From: Clostridiales bacterium
GTDB lineage: Bacteria; Bacillota; Clostridia; Oscillospirales; Oscillospiraceae
Length of the DNA: 64,000 nt
NCBI GenBank assembly: GCA_029268065.1
Contig: JAJUHC010000001.1
Location: forward strand, 62,001 to 126,000
Direction of reading: 5' to 3'
The number at the start of each line of letters is the position of its first letter. Within the stretch, counting starts at the first letter, position 1. The position numbers and the translations under genes were made by a program. Positions 44,790 to 52,327 of this stretch are shown here, piece after piece. The notes under the pieces are model-generated. The model searched no databases. It was not told where the DNA came from and saw only the letters and a list, made by a program, of their open reading frames with translations.

Positions 44790-45476
44790 ATGACGGTCAC
44801 GGGCATGGTCAAGACCTCGCTTATTGACTATCCAGGAAGGGTCGCCTGTGTGCTGTTTGTCCCGGGATGCAACTACAACTGCTTCTACTGCCACAACAGG
44901 CAGCTGATAGCGGGGTCGGACGGAATTTTGCAGCCTGACTGCATAACGGACTTCCTGGAAAAAAGACGCGGCCTTTTGGACGGCGTTGTGATAAGCGGCG
45001 GTGAGCCGACACTTCAGCCGGATATTGTTCCGTTTATCGAGGAGCTTAGGGAAATGGGATACAGTGTGAAGCTCGATACAAACGGATCCTCCCCGGAAGT
45101 GATCCAAGAGGTTTTAAAAAGGGGACTCTGCGACTTTTTTGCCGTCGACTACAAGGCCCCCAGGCTGAGGTACGGCGAGATCTGCGGAGCCGGGGCGGAG
45201 GCGGACAAGGTGCTGGAAACCATCGGGATGCTGCTGGAGGGCGGATCCGCCTTCGAGGTTCGGACTACCGTGATTCCTCAGCTGAGCGAGGAGGACCTCA
45301 TAACCATGGCGAGAGAGCTTCCCGAGCTGCCGAGATACTCTCTGAACCTTTACAGGAAACCCGAGAAGTTCCTGCCGGAGGATGCGGAAAGAGTCGGCAA
45401 GACGCCTTACACGCAGGCTCAGCTGAACATTTTAGCCGGCATACTCCGCGAATACCAGCCGAATATCAGGACTTGA
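44790..45476 (+). CDS. nrdG: Anaerobic ribonucleotide reductase activating enzyme
   Basis: This 228-residue radical SAM protein puts the glycyl radical onto NrdD. GCNYNCFYCHN supplies the CxxxCxxC cluster ligands and ISGGEPTLQ the SAM contact. SLIDYPGRVACVLFVPGC is typical of the NrdG2 (YjjW/PflA-like) group found in Clostridia. I chose ATG 44790; AAGGAG in the end of nrdD is its ribosome binding site. The pair forms one unit. Confidence 0.95.
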   Translation: MTVTGMVKTSLIDYPGRVACVLFVPGCNYNCFYCHNRQLIAGSDGILQPDCITDFLEKRRGLLDGVVISGGEPTLQPDIVPFIEELREMGYSVKLDTNGSSPEVIQEVLKRGLCDFFAVDYKAPRLRYGEICGAGAEADKVLETIGMLLEGGSAFEVRTTVIPQLSEEDLITMARELPELPRYSLNLYRKPEKFLPEDAERVGKTPYTQAQLNILAGILREYQPNIRT

Positions 45477-45513
45477 AGCTATTCATTGATTGAATGGATA
45501 TTACACATACCGA

Positions 45514-45563
45514 AAGGGCTTGTCGCACCACGTTTTGCAAAAAACGTTTTGCGGCAAGCCCTT
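45514..45563 (+). terminator. Terminator-like hairpin after nrdG
   Basis: A stem of about 13 bp (45514-45526 with 45551-45563, one G-T pair) encloses a loop with its own small ACGTTTT/AAAACGT stem. No long T tract follows on the plus strand, so it may act on both convergent transcripts or by blocking read-through only partly. Confidence 0.5.
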
Positions 45564-45589
45564 CGCCGTTTTACGGCTTCGTGTCGGTT

Positions 45590-46708
45590 TTAGTTTCTGT
45601 TCGGTCCTTTGCCGTTGTCCCTTGCTCCCGCCGAGCTTCCGGACGAGGTCTTGCCGCCGCCCCTGGCTTCGTCATTTGCCGCCGAGGGAGATGGGGCCGC
45701 GCTTGCGGAGGGGGAGGGACTCACGCACGCCGAGGGAGAAGTGCTTGGGGCGTTTCCGTTTTTTCCGTTAACGGAGGAGCCTCCTTTTCCATTATCCTGA
45801 TTTTTTTCCTTCTCCTGCTCCGCTGTTTTGAAACCCCTGTTTTGCTCCTGCTCCCTCAGCTCGCTTTCGGAGCCCCGGTTTATGGTTCCGTTTGCGTTCC
45901 TTACCTTCTCCGCCGCCGCATCGACGCCCTTTAACGCGAGCTGCTGCTCCGTTGTAAGAGCGCCGCTCTTATATGCGTCCAAAAGCTCGTCCGCCTTGAC
46001 AATAAGGTCTGTCATTTTTGCGTCCTTATAGTCGGAGGCCTTCAGAGTCGGGTCAAGGGACTGCATGATCTTTATGACCTTGTACTTGCCCGGCGAGATT
46101 CCAAGCGCCTTTGCCTCGCTCCTCATCGCAAGGTCCGAGCTGTTCGCATAAACGACCGCGGGAAGGTTTTTAGCCTTCATGGCTTCGCTCACGCCGTCCT
46201 CGCCTTCCTTCCGGAGCTTTTCAGCGGCTTCCGAATCCTTTGACTCGGCGGTGACGGAAACGACAGTAGAGCCGTCCGCGGCTATATATCCCTTTTCGGA
46301 TGCCGTCCTTATCAGCTCCGAAACAGCTTCCTTTACGGATCTGTTTTTTACTGCTGCGCTTTCGAGGATTTTTTGCCCGTCCTCATTAAAGGCTTCCGTT
46401 TTTACCACCTTGCCGATGCCGTTGATGCCGAGCTCAAGGCTGGGGTTTATATCGACGCTAAGATAACTGACCGGCGTGTTGTAATATGCGAAGGCGCCGC
46501 CCGCAAGACCGATGCATATGACGGCCGCTGCGGCTATGCTGATAATCTTTTTCATACTGTATGTCCTCCGTTTGATGATTTTCAGCCCCGCGGTAACGGC
46601 GCTTATTTCAGGGTTGCCGTAAAGACGTTCTGAAACGTACTTTTTTGTGCGTTCCTTCAGCGCGTCCTCCGCCTTGACCTTATCCATATAGCTTTTAAAG
46701 GAATCCAT
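45590..46708 (-). CDS. RsgI-like membrane anti-sigma factor
   Basis: This 372-residue protein has an N-terminal cytoplasmic part of about 50 residues that would hold the sigma factor. One transmembrane helix follows (about 54-75, IISIAAAAVICIGLAGGAFA), then an extracytoplasmic domain opening YLSVDINPSLELGINGIGKVV, the signature of RsgI-type anti-sigma factors. The tail (about 310-372) is low-complexity, rich in Ser, Pro, Gly, Asn and Lys, and lacks the sugar-binding module seen in cellulosome-sensing RsgI proteins. It lies 25 bp behind the ECF-type sigma gene, the expected order for such pairs. Confidence 0.85.
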   Translation of the reverse strand: MDSFKSYMDKVKAEDALKERTKKYVSERLYGNPEISAVTAGLKIIKRRTYSMKKIISIAAAAVICIGLAGGAFAYYNTPVSYLSVDINPSLELGINGIGKVVKTEAFNEDGQKILESAAVKNRSVKEAVSELIRTASEKGYIAADGSTVVSVTAESKDSEAAEKLRKEGEDGVSEAMKAKNLPAVVYANSSDLAMRSEAKALGISPGKYKVIKIMQSLDPTLKASDYKDAKMTDLIVKADELLDAYKSGALTTEQQLALKGVDAAAEKVRNANGTINRGSESELREQEQNRGFKTAEQEKEKNQDNGKGGSSVNGKNGNAPSTSPSACVSPSPSASAAPSPSAANDEARGGGKTSSGSSAGARDNGKGPNRN

Positions 46709-46733
46709 GATATCCTCCTTATAATGCTGCAGC

Positions 46734-47216
46734 TCAAAAGTCTTCGCCGAGTCTGCGCCTCATGCTTTCCCTGGCGCGCCTCAGCATGGTGTAGACCGTG
46801 TTTGTGTTCTTCCCCATGATGCCGGCAATCTCGGGAACGGTCCTTCCCTCGTAATAATGCAGGTAGATTATCTGCCTCTGATCGGGAGGCAGCTGCATCA
46901 CCTCTTTGATAAGCTCTTCCTGCTCCGGGCTCTCGAAGGGTATGTCCATTTCCTCGATGCTGACCACCCTTTTCCGCCAGAAACTCTTGCAAAGGTCCTT
47001 GCATTTATTGAAAGCTACGCGGCAGAGCCAGGCTCTTTCGTGCTCGGCGTTCTCAAAGGAGGCTCTGCAGAGGAAGAACTTGAGGAAGACCTCCTGAAAA
47101 ACATCCTCAACGTCCGCGTAGTTTTTCAGATACAGAAAGCATATGCGCCGGACCATGTCGGAGTATTTTTCTATCGCTTCTGAAACGGCTTCGTCGGTAC
47201 CAAACTGCTGCTTCAA
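46734..47216 (-). CDS. ECF-type RNA polymerase sigma factor
   Basis: This 160-residue protein has region 2 (YSDMVRRICFLYLKNYADVEDVFQEVFLKFF, about 17-48) and region 4 (QLPPDQRQIIYLHYYEGRTVPEIAGIMGKNTNTVYTMLRRARESMRRRL), the two domains of an extracytoplasmic-function sigma factor. AGGAGG-type DNA precedes the start. Its activity is presumably restrained by the RsgI-like protein encoded next to it. The stimulus is unknown. Confidence 0.93.
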   Translation of the reverse strand: MKQQFGTDEAVSEAIEKYSDMVRRICFLYLKNYADVEDVFQEVFLKFFLCRASFENAEHERAWLCRVAFNKCKDLCKSFWRKRVVSIEEMDIPFESPEQEELIKEVMQLPPDQRQIIYLHYYEGRTVPEIAGIMGKNTNTVYTMLRRARESMRRRLGEDF

Positions 47217-47370
47217 TCGACTTCCTCCTTCCTGCCCTTAATACGACTGATAAACCCAAATCCGTTCACTTGTTTGCTGAAAATTATCGTTTTCATTATA
47301 TCACGACTAAAAACCGACAGAAAGACTTATAATTCGCGAAAAAATATCTAAAAAACTTCTCGAAAAGGTA

Positions 47371-47417
47371 TTGACAAATCTTAAAATAGCTGTATTATTG
47401 TATTAACCGCTTAATAC
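47371..47417 (+). promoter_or_regulatory. Promoter and inverted-repeat operator of the GntR-ABC operon
   Basis: TTGACA (47371-47376) and TATTAT (47393-47398) are spaced by 16 bp. Immediately after the -10 is GTATTAA-CCGC-TTAATAC (47400-47417), a perfect 7-bp inverted repeat over the expected start point, fitting a repressor site for the GntR protein encoded next. Confidence 0.7.
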
Positions 47418-47454
47418 AGCGACACAATATATCTAGGATACGGACGGTGATTAT

Positions 47455-47823
47455 ATGACATGGAGCTTTACGGCGGACAGACCCATTTACATGCAGATGC
47501 AGGAGCAAATAAAGCTTTTTATTGTATCGGGTATCTATCCTGCCGGAGCAAAGCTTCCCGCGGTCAGGGATCTGGCGGCGGAGGCCGGGGTGAACCCCAA
47601 CACACTTCAAAAGGCGCTCTTGGAGCTTGAGCGGGAGGGTCTTGTTTATACCCAGCGCACAAGCGGAAGATTTGTGACGGAGGACGAGGAAATGATTAAT
47701 CAAGTGAAAACGGAGCTGGCGCAGGAGCAGATACTGCAGTTTCTGAAAAAGATGGAGGATATGGGCTTCGATAAGACGGAAACCCTGGAGCTTATAAGAA
47801 AAACGGCGGAGGAGATGAAATAA
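47455..47823 (+). CDS. GntR-family regulator (YtrA type)
   Basis: This 122-residue protein has an N-terminal winged helix (RPIYMQMQEQIKLFIVSG then LPAVRDLAAEAGVNPNTLQKAL) and a short C-terminal tail of about 40 residues. This is the layout of the YtrA subfamily, which lacks a large ligand domain and controls ABC transporter operons. Its stop overlaps the start of the ATPase gene by 1 bp. The inverted repeat at 47400-47417 is its probable operator. Confidence 0.9.
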   Translation: MTWSFTADRPIYMQMQEQIKLFIVSGIYPAGAKLPAVRDLAAEAGVNPNTLQKALLELEREGLVYTQRTSGRFVTEDEEMINQVKTELAQEQILQFLKKMEDMGFDKTETLELIRKTAEEMK

Positions 47824-48518
47824 TGGCTATTCTTGAGTGCAGCGGGCTCACAAAAAAATACGGCGCCAAGACGGCGCTCGACAACATAAGCCTGACTGTT
47901 GAGACGGGGCGAATAGTGGGACTACTCGGGCCTAACGGCAGCGGGAAGAGCACCCTGCTCAAGCTGTGCAACGGCCTTCTGACCCCGAGCGGCGGAAGCC
48001 TTGCGATAAACGGGATGGCGCCAGGAATCGGCACGAAGGCGATTGTGTCATACCTGCCGGAGCAGACCTACCTGAACGACTGGATGAGGGTAAAGGATCT
48101 TTTAGAGTTTTTCGCGGATTTTTACAAGGATTTTGACCGCGCGAGGGCCCTGGAAATGCTTAAAAACCTTGACATCTCGACCGAAGACAGGCTGAAGACG
48201 CTTTCCAAGGGGACGAAGGAGAAGGTGCAGCTGATCCTTGTTATGGCAAGGGAGGCAAAGCTATATCTGCTCGACGAGCCTATCGGGGGAGTCGACCCGG
48301 CGGCAAGGGATTATATTCTGAATACGATAATAAAGAACTACAATCCCGAGGCGACAGTCATAATTTCAACGCATCTTATCGCGGACATCGAAACCGTTCT
48401 CGACGACGTCATATTCATATCCAAGGGCAAGGTCATGCTCACATCCTCGGTGGACGACATCAGGGAGAAAAACGGAAAATCGGTGGATGCGCTTTTCAGG
48501 GAGGTATTCAAATGCTAG
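47823..48518 (+). CDS. ABC transporter ATP-binding protein
   Basis: This 231-residue nucleotide-binding subunit shows Walker A GPNGSGKST, the signature LSKGTKEKV, Walker B LYLLDEPIGGVDP and the switch His in STHLIAD. It belongs with the YtrB/BcrA-type exporters controlled by GntR regulators. The signature motif begins LSKGT rather than LSGGQ, common in this group. The permease gene overlaps it by 7 bp. Confidence 0.93.
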   Translation: MAILECSGLTKKYGAKTALDNISLTVETGRIVGLLGPNGSGKSTLLKLCNGLLTPSGGSLAINGMAPGIGTKAIVSYLPEQTYLNDWMRVKDLLEFFADFYKDFDRARALEMLKNLDISTEDRLKTLSKGTKEKVQLILVMAREAKLYLLDEPIGGVDPAARDYILNTIIKNYNPEATVIISTHLIADIETVLDDVIFISKGKVMLTSSVDDIREKNGKSVDALFREVFKC

Positions 48519-49270
48519 GAAAACTGATGAAGTACGATATGAAGGCGCTCGGAAGGGTGTTCCTTCCCTTCTACGGCGCGCTGCTGGCGATTTCGATAAT
48601 AAACCGCATACTGGGCGCCTTAAAGCTCGTAGTACCCATGGCGATAGGGGCGGGCGTTTACAGTTTAACACTCGGCGGAGTATGCGTGCTCACCCTTGTC
48701 CTCACGCTCCAGATATTCAGAAGAAACCTTATGGGAAACGAGGGCTACCTTATGTTCACGCTCCCGGTCAGCACCGACAAGCTGATTCTGAGCAAGCTTT
48801 TTACAGCTTTTGTCTGGTATATACTCAGCTTCATTGCCCTGATGATCTCGATTCTTGTCATTTCGGCCGTGAGGATCGATCCTCGCGAGATCATATCCGG
48901 ATTCATTAGCATGATGAATGAGCTTCCCGTGAGCGGCCCCGAGTTTGCACTGTTCGTGCTGGAAGCGCTTTTAACGATAGCCATAACCCTTCTCAGCTCG
49001 ATAATGTTCCTCTATGCGTGCATATCGCTGAGCCTTTTGGTCAGCAAGCACAGAGGGCTGTTTACCTTCGGCGCCTTCGTGGTGCTGAGCATACTCTGGC
49101 AGATGGCGGTTTCGGGCATCGCGAGGGCTCTTCCGATATGGCACATGGAGTGCAACACACAATCGGCTCACACCATTCTCTGGGGGCTGACGGCGCTGGG
49201 GCTGGTAACCTTCTTCATTTTCTACTTCATAACAAGATACATGCTCACGCGAAGGCTCAATCTTGAGTAA
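48512..49270 (+). CDS. ABC transporter permease
   Basis: This 252-residue membrane protein has about six transmembrane helices and starts with the LGKLMKYDMKALGRVFLPFY cytoplasmic helix common to ABC-2-type permeases of GntR-controlled operons. FMLTLPVS-like text (GYLMFTLPVSTDKLILSKL) is another hallmark. It would pair with the ATPase encoded just upstream. In related operons the substrate is often a cell-wall-active peptide, but none is shown here. Confidence 0.85.
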   Translation: MLGKLMKYDMKALGRVFLPFYGALLAISIINRILGALKLVVPMAIGAGVYSLTLGGVCVLTLVLTLQIFRRNLMGNEGYLMFTLPVSTDKLILSKLFTAFVWYILSFIALMISILVISAVRIDPREIISGFISMMNELPVSGPEFALFVLEALLTIAITLLSSIMFLYACISLSLLVSKHRGLFTFGAFVVLSILWQMAVSGIARALPIWHMECNTQSAHTILWGLTALGLVTFFIFYFITRYMLTRRLNLE

Positions 49271-49286
49271 ACGCGTTTATATAAAA

Positions 49287-49322
49287 CCAATGTGCCTCCG
49301 GAGCTCTCCGGAGGCACATTGT
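49287..49322 (+). repeat. Terminator hairpin, upstream copy of a 36-bp direct repeat
   Basis: This perfect palindromic stem (AATGTGCCTCCGGAG and complement) starts 16 bp after the permease stop. It recurs exactly at 49515-49550. Family 1 copy B lies between the two. Confidence 0.9.
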
Positions 49323-49514
49323 CAGACTGTCAAAAAACCTAAGAGCAAAAAATGTGATAACAGTATAAACCCATTTTTCCGGCGGCGTGTACGCCGGAAA
49401 AATACATTATCCCGCACAATTGTGCGCGACCGGGGGTATCGCGGCTTCAGCCGCGTATCAAGGGGGTATTGGATACTCCCTTGAAGCGTGTCGAAATACT
49501 TTTTCGACACGCTC
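49323..49514. mobile_element. Family 1 short non-coding insertion (MITE-like), copy B
   Basis: This 192-bp element is nearly identical to copy A at 15760-15952, in the same orientation, with the same ends (CAGACTGTC and GACACGCTC). A handful of differences are seen: GCACAATTG for GCGCAATTG, a run of five rather than six G, ATACTCCC for ATACCCCC, and GAAATACT for GAAAGACT. The five internal hairpins are retained. Confidence 0.8.
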
Positions 49515-49556
49515 CCAATGTGCCTCCGGAGCTCTCCGGAGGCACATTGTCGTTTT
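49515..49556. terminator. Terminator hairpin, downstream copy with T tract
   Basis: This is the second copy of the 36-bp hairpin repeat, followed by TCGTTTTT. It keeps the T tract and lies 19 bp before the end of the convergent DUF2207 gene, so it may stop transcription from both sides. Confidence 0.8.
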
Positions 49557-49574
49557 TGGTATGAGGAAACGGGT

Positions 49575-51509
49575 CTACCAGCGTCCGCCTCCGCCTCCGC
49601 CGAAGCCGCCTCCGGAGAAGCCGCCCCCGGAAAAGCCGCCTCCGCCGAAGCCGCCCCTGCTCGTTTGGATCGGGGGAGTCGTCATGGAAGCCCGCATCGT
49701 GTTCATCGAGCGGAACATCATGTTGTAGAAAAGGAAGGAATTGAAGGCGCCGGCCTGATCATATACGTACCAGGAGGGAGGAGGCATCGCGATGTCCTCA
49801 AACTTTTTCGCCCATTTGTCGCTTACTCCCAGCGCATAGGCGTAGGGCAGCACATCATAGAAATAAGTGGGATTCTCCTCGACAAGGCGCTCCAGGCGGT
49901 CCTTCTCGGCGAGATTGAGGAAGTTGCGAAAGCCAAGTATCTTGCCGTAAAGCTCGTTGCCGTAGGGAGTGCGCTTGCGCATGAATATCGCCATTACGCC
50001 CGTAAACAGTGTTGCGGCGGGAACGACGATCCCCACGGGGAACATGCCCTGCTGGCTCATGTAGAAGTAGTAAGCATACATCACCGCCGCCGTAAGTATG
50101 AGGCCGAATAAGAGCATGACTGACTTCTTTGCCCCGCTTAAGACGTTCCATCTGTAAGCGACGCTTTTGATATACACTATCGGCATCAGAACGACTATCG
50201 CGGCGATCAGAGAAAACGCCAGAGTAAAGGTGAGCGAGAAGTAGACAATGTAAATTGTCCTGAATATACTGCCGAAAACTGTGAGCCCCGCCAAGAGCAG
50301 CACGAGGTTCCCGAGCGCGGAGGACCTCTTGCTGTACAGCAGGCGATCCTTTTCGGCATAGTGCGCCTTTATCATGGTTTTGGTTTCCGAAACGTGGGTA
50401 TATGTTTTCTGCCTGAGCTCCGAAACTAGAACGCTGTCGCGGTTTTTGAATATCTCCGAAAACAGGTACTTCTCGTACTTGTTCGGCAGCTCGGGCAGCT
50501 CCATGAGCTTTGTGAGCCTGAAATCGTCCTTTTCAAGCTGCTCGATGGTTAAATAGCCTCCGGAAGCCCAGTACAATATAAGGGAAACCACATCCCTGTC
50601 GTCGACTATCGTATCTATGATGTATCCGGCCTCGGCCGAGGTGACGTTGTCCGGAGGATAAAACTCAACGGGCTTTACGAGCATATCGTCCCTTCCGAAG
50701 CGCAGGAACAAAACAAGCGAGAGAACCGCGACAAAAACCGACGCTGCGATAATCAGCTGCTGCCAGGAGAATTCCGGCGGTACGGTGAAGTAGCCTTCCG
50801 GCAGGTCTATTTGTATCGTCAGGGCCTCGCCAGGCTTGAGCGTTTTGCCGAGAGTGCCGGACACTGTGTTGTTGTTTATCAAAAACTGCACGGGGGTGCC
50901 GGCGGTAGAGCCTGCGGGGCCTGAAAAGAACCACATCTTGTCTGCGTCGAAGCTTTTGGGCATGGTCACGTTGAAGGTGACGTTGCTGACGGAGCAGTCC
51001 CAGCTCGTGCCGATGATGTTGTAATATACAAAATCCTGCGTTGCTATCTGATCGTTGCCTATGGAGTAGTCGTAGCTGATTTTATAGACCTTTTTGCCAA
51101 TAATAAGCTTGTCGGCCGAGCCTATTTTGATGACCACGTTGCCGTTCTGCCTTGAAAGCTGATACGGGTCGCTGAAAACGCTGACAGAGGTGACGGCGGT
51201 GTTGTATACTATGCGCCTCGTAACGCCCCCCTTGTTCCAGTCCATGACCTGCCTGTAAGGAATGTAGCGGTAGATGCCGTGGCTTGAGAGTCTGAAATTG
51301 ACCGTAATCGTCTCGGTGACGTGAAAAACATTGTCGGCGCCTATTTTGATGTCGACGTTGTAGGCGGTGATATCGTATCCGCTGTCGGCGGCGCGTCCGT
51401 TTGCCGGCAGAATGGCGAGACAGCAAAAGACAAGAAGCAGCATGGTGGCAGACAACCGGAAAAGCCTGCTTGGGCCGGCCTTACTTACCCTTTTATTATT
51501 CATGGTCAA
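49575..51509 (-). CDS. DUF2207-family membrane protein
   Basis: This 644-residue protein has a signal peptide (Leu-rich core, NGRAADS cleavage region). A beta-rich extracytoplasmic DUF2207 domain follows (about 45-245, with VFHVTETITVNF and GIYRYIP). Several transmembrane helices come next (about 255, 410-480), then a C-terminal tail of Gly, Phe and Ser repeats ending GGGGGRW. DUF2207 proteins are often encoded beside LemA, as here, and their function is unknown. The TTG start at 51509 overlaps the lemA stop by 4 bp and has AAGGG at a good distance; ATG 51503 is an alternative. Confidence 0.85.
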   Translation of the reverse strand: MTMNNKRVSKAGPSRLFRLSATMLLLVFCCLAILPANGRAADSGYDITAYNVDIKIGADNVFHVTETITVNFRLSSHGIYRYIPYRQVMDWNKGGVTRRIVYNTAVTSVSVFSDPYQLSRQNGNVVIKIGSADKLIIGKKVYKISYDYSIGNDQIATQDFVYYNIIGTSWDCSVSNVTFNVTMPKSFDADKMWFFSGPAGSTAGTPVQFLINNNTVSGTLGKTLKPGEALTIQIDLPEGYFTVPPEFSWQQLIIAASVFVAVLSLVLFLRFGRDDMLVKPVEFYPPDNVTSAEAGYIIDTIVDDRDVVSLILYWASGGYLTIEQLEKDDFRLTKLMELPELPNKYEKYLFSEIFKNRDSVLVSELRQKTYTHVSETKTMIKAHYAEKDRLLYSKRSSALGNLVLLLAGLTVFGSIFRTIYIVYFSLTFTLAFSLIAAIVVLMPIVYIKSVAYRWNVLSGAKKSVMLLFGLILTAAVMYAYYFYMSQQGMFPVGIVVPAATLFTGVMAIFMRKRTPYGNELYGKILGFRNFLNLAEKDRLERLVEENPTYFYDVLPYAYALGVSDKWAKKFEDIAMPPPSWYVYDQAGAFNSFLFYNMMFRSMNTMRASMTTPPIQTSRGGFGGGGFSGGGFSGGGFGGGGGGRW

Positions 51510-52060
51510 AACTGCACCCTTACGTTCTGCCTTTCGTCGGAGCTTATCTCGAACATCGGCTCCTGTCTGAAGCCGAAGATCGAAGCGACTATGCTGCTGG
51601 GGAAGGATTCGACCTTGGTGTTCATAGACCTTACGACGGAGTTGTAATACTTCCTTGAATTCGCGATATCCGCCTCAACGCTCTGAAGCTGCTTTTGCAG
51701 CTCGACAAAGTTCGAGTTTGCCTTGAGGTCGGGGTAAGACTCTGCCAGAGCGAAAAGCGATCTGAGAGTCCCGGTGAGAGCGTTTTCACCTTCTATCCTG
51801 TCCTTGACGGAGGATGCGTTTATCGCGGAATTTCGGGCGGATATCACGTTTTCCAAGGTGCTCTTCTCGTGCTGAGCGTAGCCCTTGACGGTCTCAACAA
51901 GATTTGGTATGAGGTCGTAACGCTTTTTCATGTATACGTCCATGGTGGAATAGGCTTCCCGCACCATATTGCGAAGCCGGACAAAGCCGTTGTAAGCGGA
52001 AACGAGCCAGACGGCAATCACCAGTACAATGACGATTATAACCCAAGTCAATGTATTCAC
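51506..52060 (-). CDS. lemA: LemA-family protein
   Basis: This 184-residue protein begins with one transmembrane helix (WVIIVIVLVIAVWLVSAY) and continues with a long helical bundle: RLRNMVREAYSTMDVYMKKRYDLIPNLVETVKGYAQHE, then SVEADIANSRKYYNSVVRSMNTKVESFPSSIVA. Both are LemA hallmarks. The function is unsettled. It is cotranscribed with the DUF2207 gene, a frequent pair. Confidence 0.93.
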   Translation of the reverse strand: MNTLTWVIIVIVLVIAVWLVSAYNGFVRLRNMVREAYSTMDVYMKKRYDLIPNLVETVKGYAQHEKSTLENVISARNSAINASSVKDRIEGENALTGTLRSLFALAESYPDLKANSNFVELQKQLQSVEADIANSRKYYNSVVRSMNTKVESFPSSIVASIFGFRQEPMFEISSDERQNVRVQF

Positions 52061-52226
52061 CCTTTCAATATCTGTTATTTTAACCTGTATAGCTGGAAAT
52101 ACTTTGGCAGATTTCTCCGGAAGCCTGCCCGAAAAGCATTGCCTGTACTATTATATAAAACTTTCAGGGAAAATAATAGTAATATTTTCGTCTTTTGATT
52201 CCATAGAGGACATAAAGCATGAATAA

Positions 52227-52256
52227 CAATATTACGCAAAATTAAATATAATATTG
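52227..52256. promoter_or_regulatory. Inverted repeat overlapping the MFS promoter
   Basis: CAATATTA (52227-52234) is mirrored by TAATATTG (52249-52256) with 14 bp between. The right arm overlaps the -35 of the MFS promoter, as an operator would. No regulator gene is adjacent. Confidence 0.4.
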
Positions 52257-52282
52257 CAATTTCTTTACACAGAGAATAAAAT
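52254..52282 (+). promoter_or_regulatory. Promoter of the MFS transporter gene
   Basis: TTGCAA (52254-52259) and TAAAAT (52277-52282) are spaced by 17 bp. Confidence 0.55.
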
Positions 52283-52327
52283 AGATAACTAGAAATATAA
52301 TCTGCGCGTAAAGAAGTGGTTTTTATT

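Noticed and set aside
49387-49728. Pro-rich open frame on the plus strand (PPPPPKPP-type)
   Set aside because: It is the reverse reading of the Gly-rich C-terminal codons of the DUF2207 gene together with the family 1 element, and lacks a start site.
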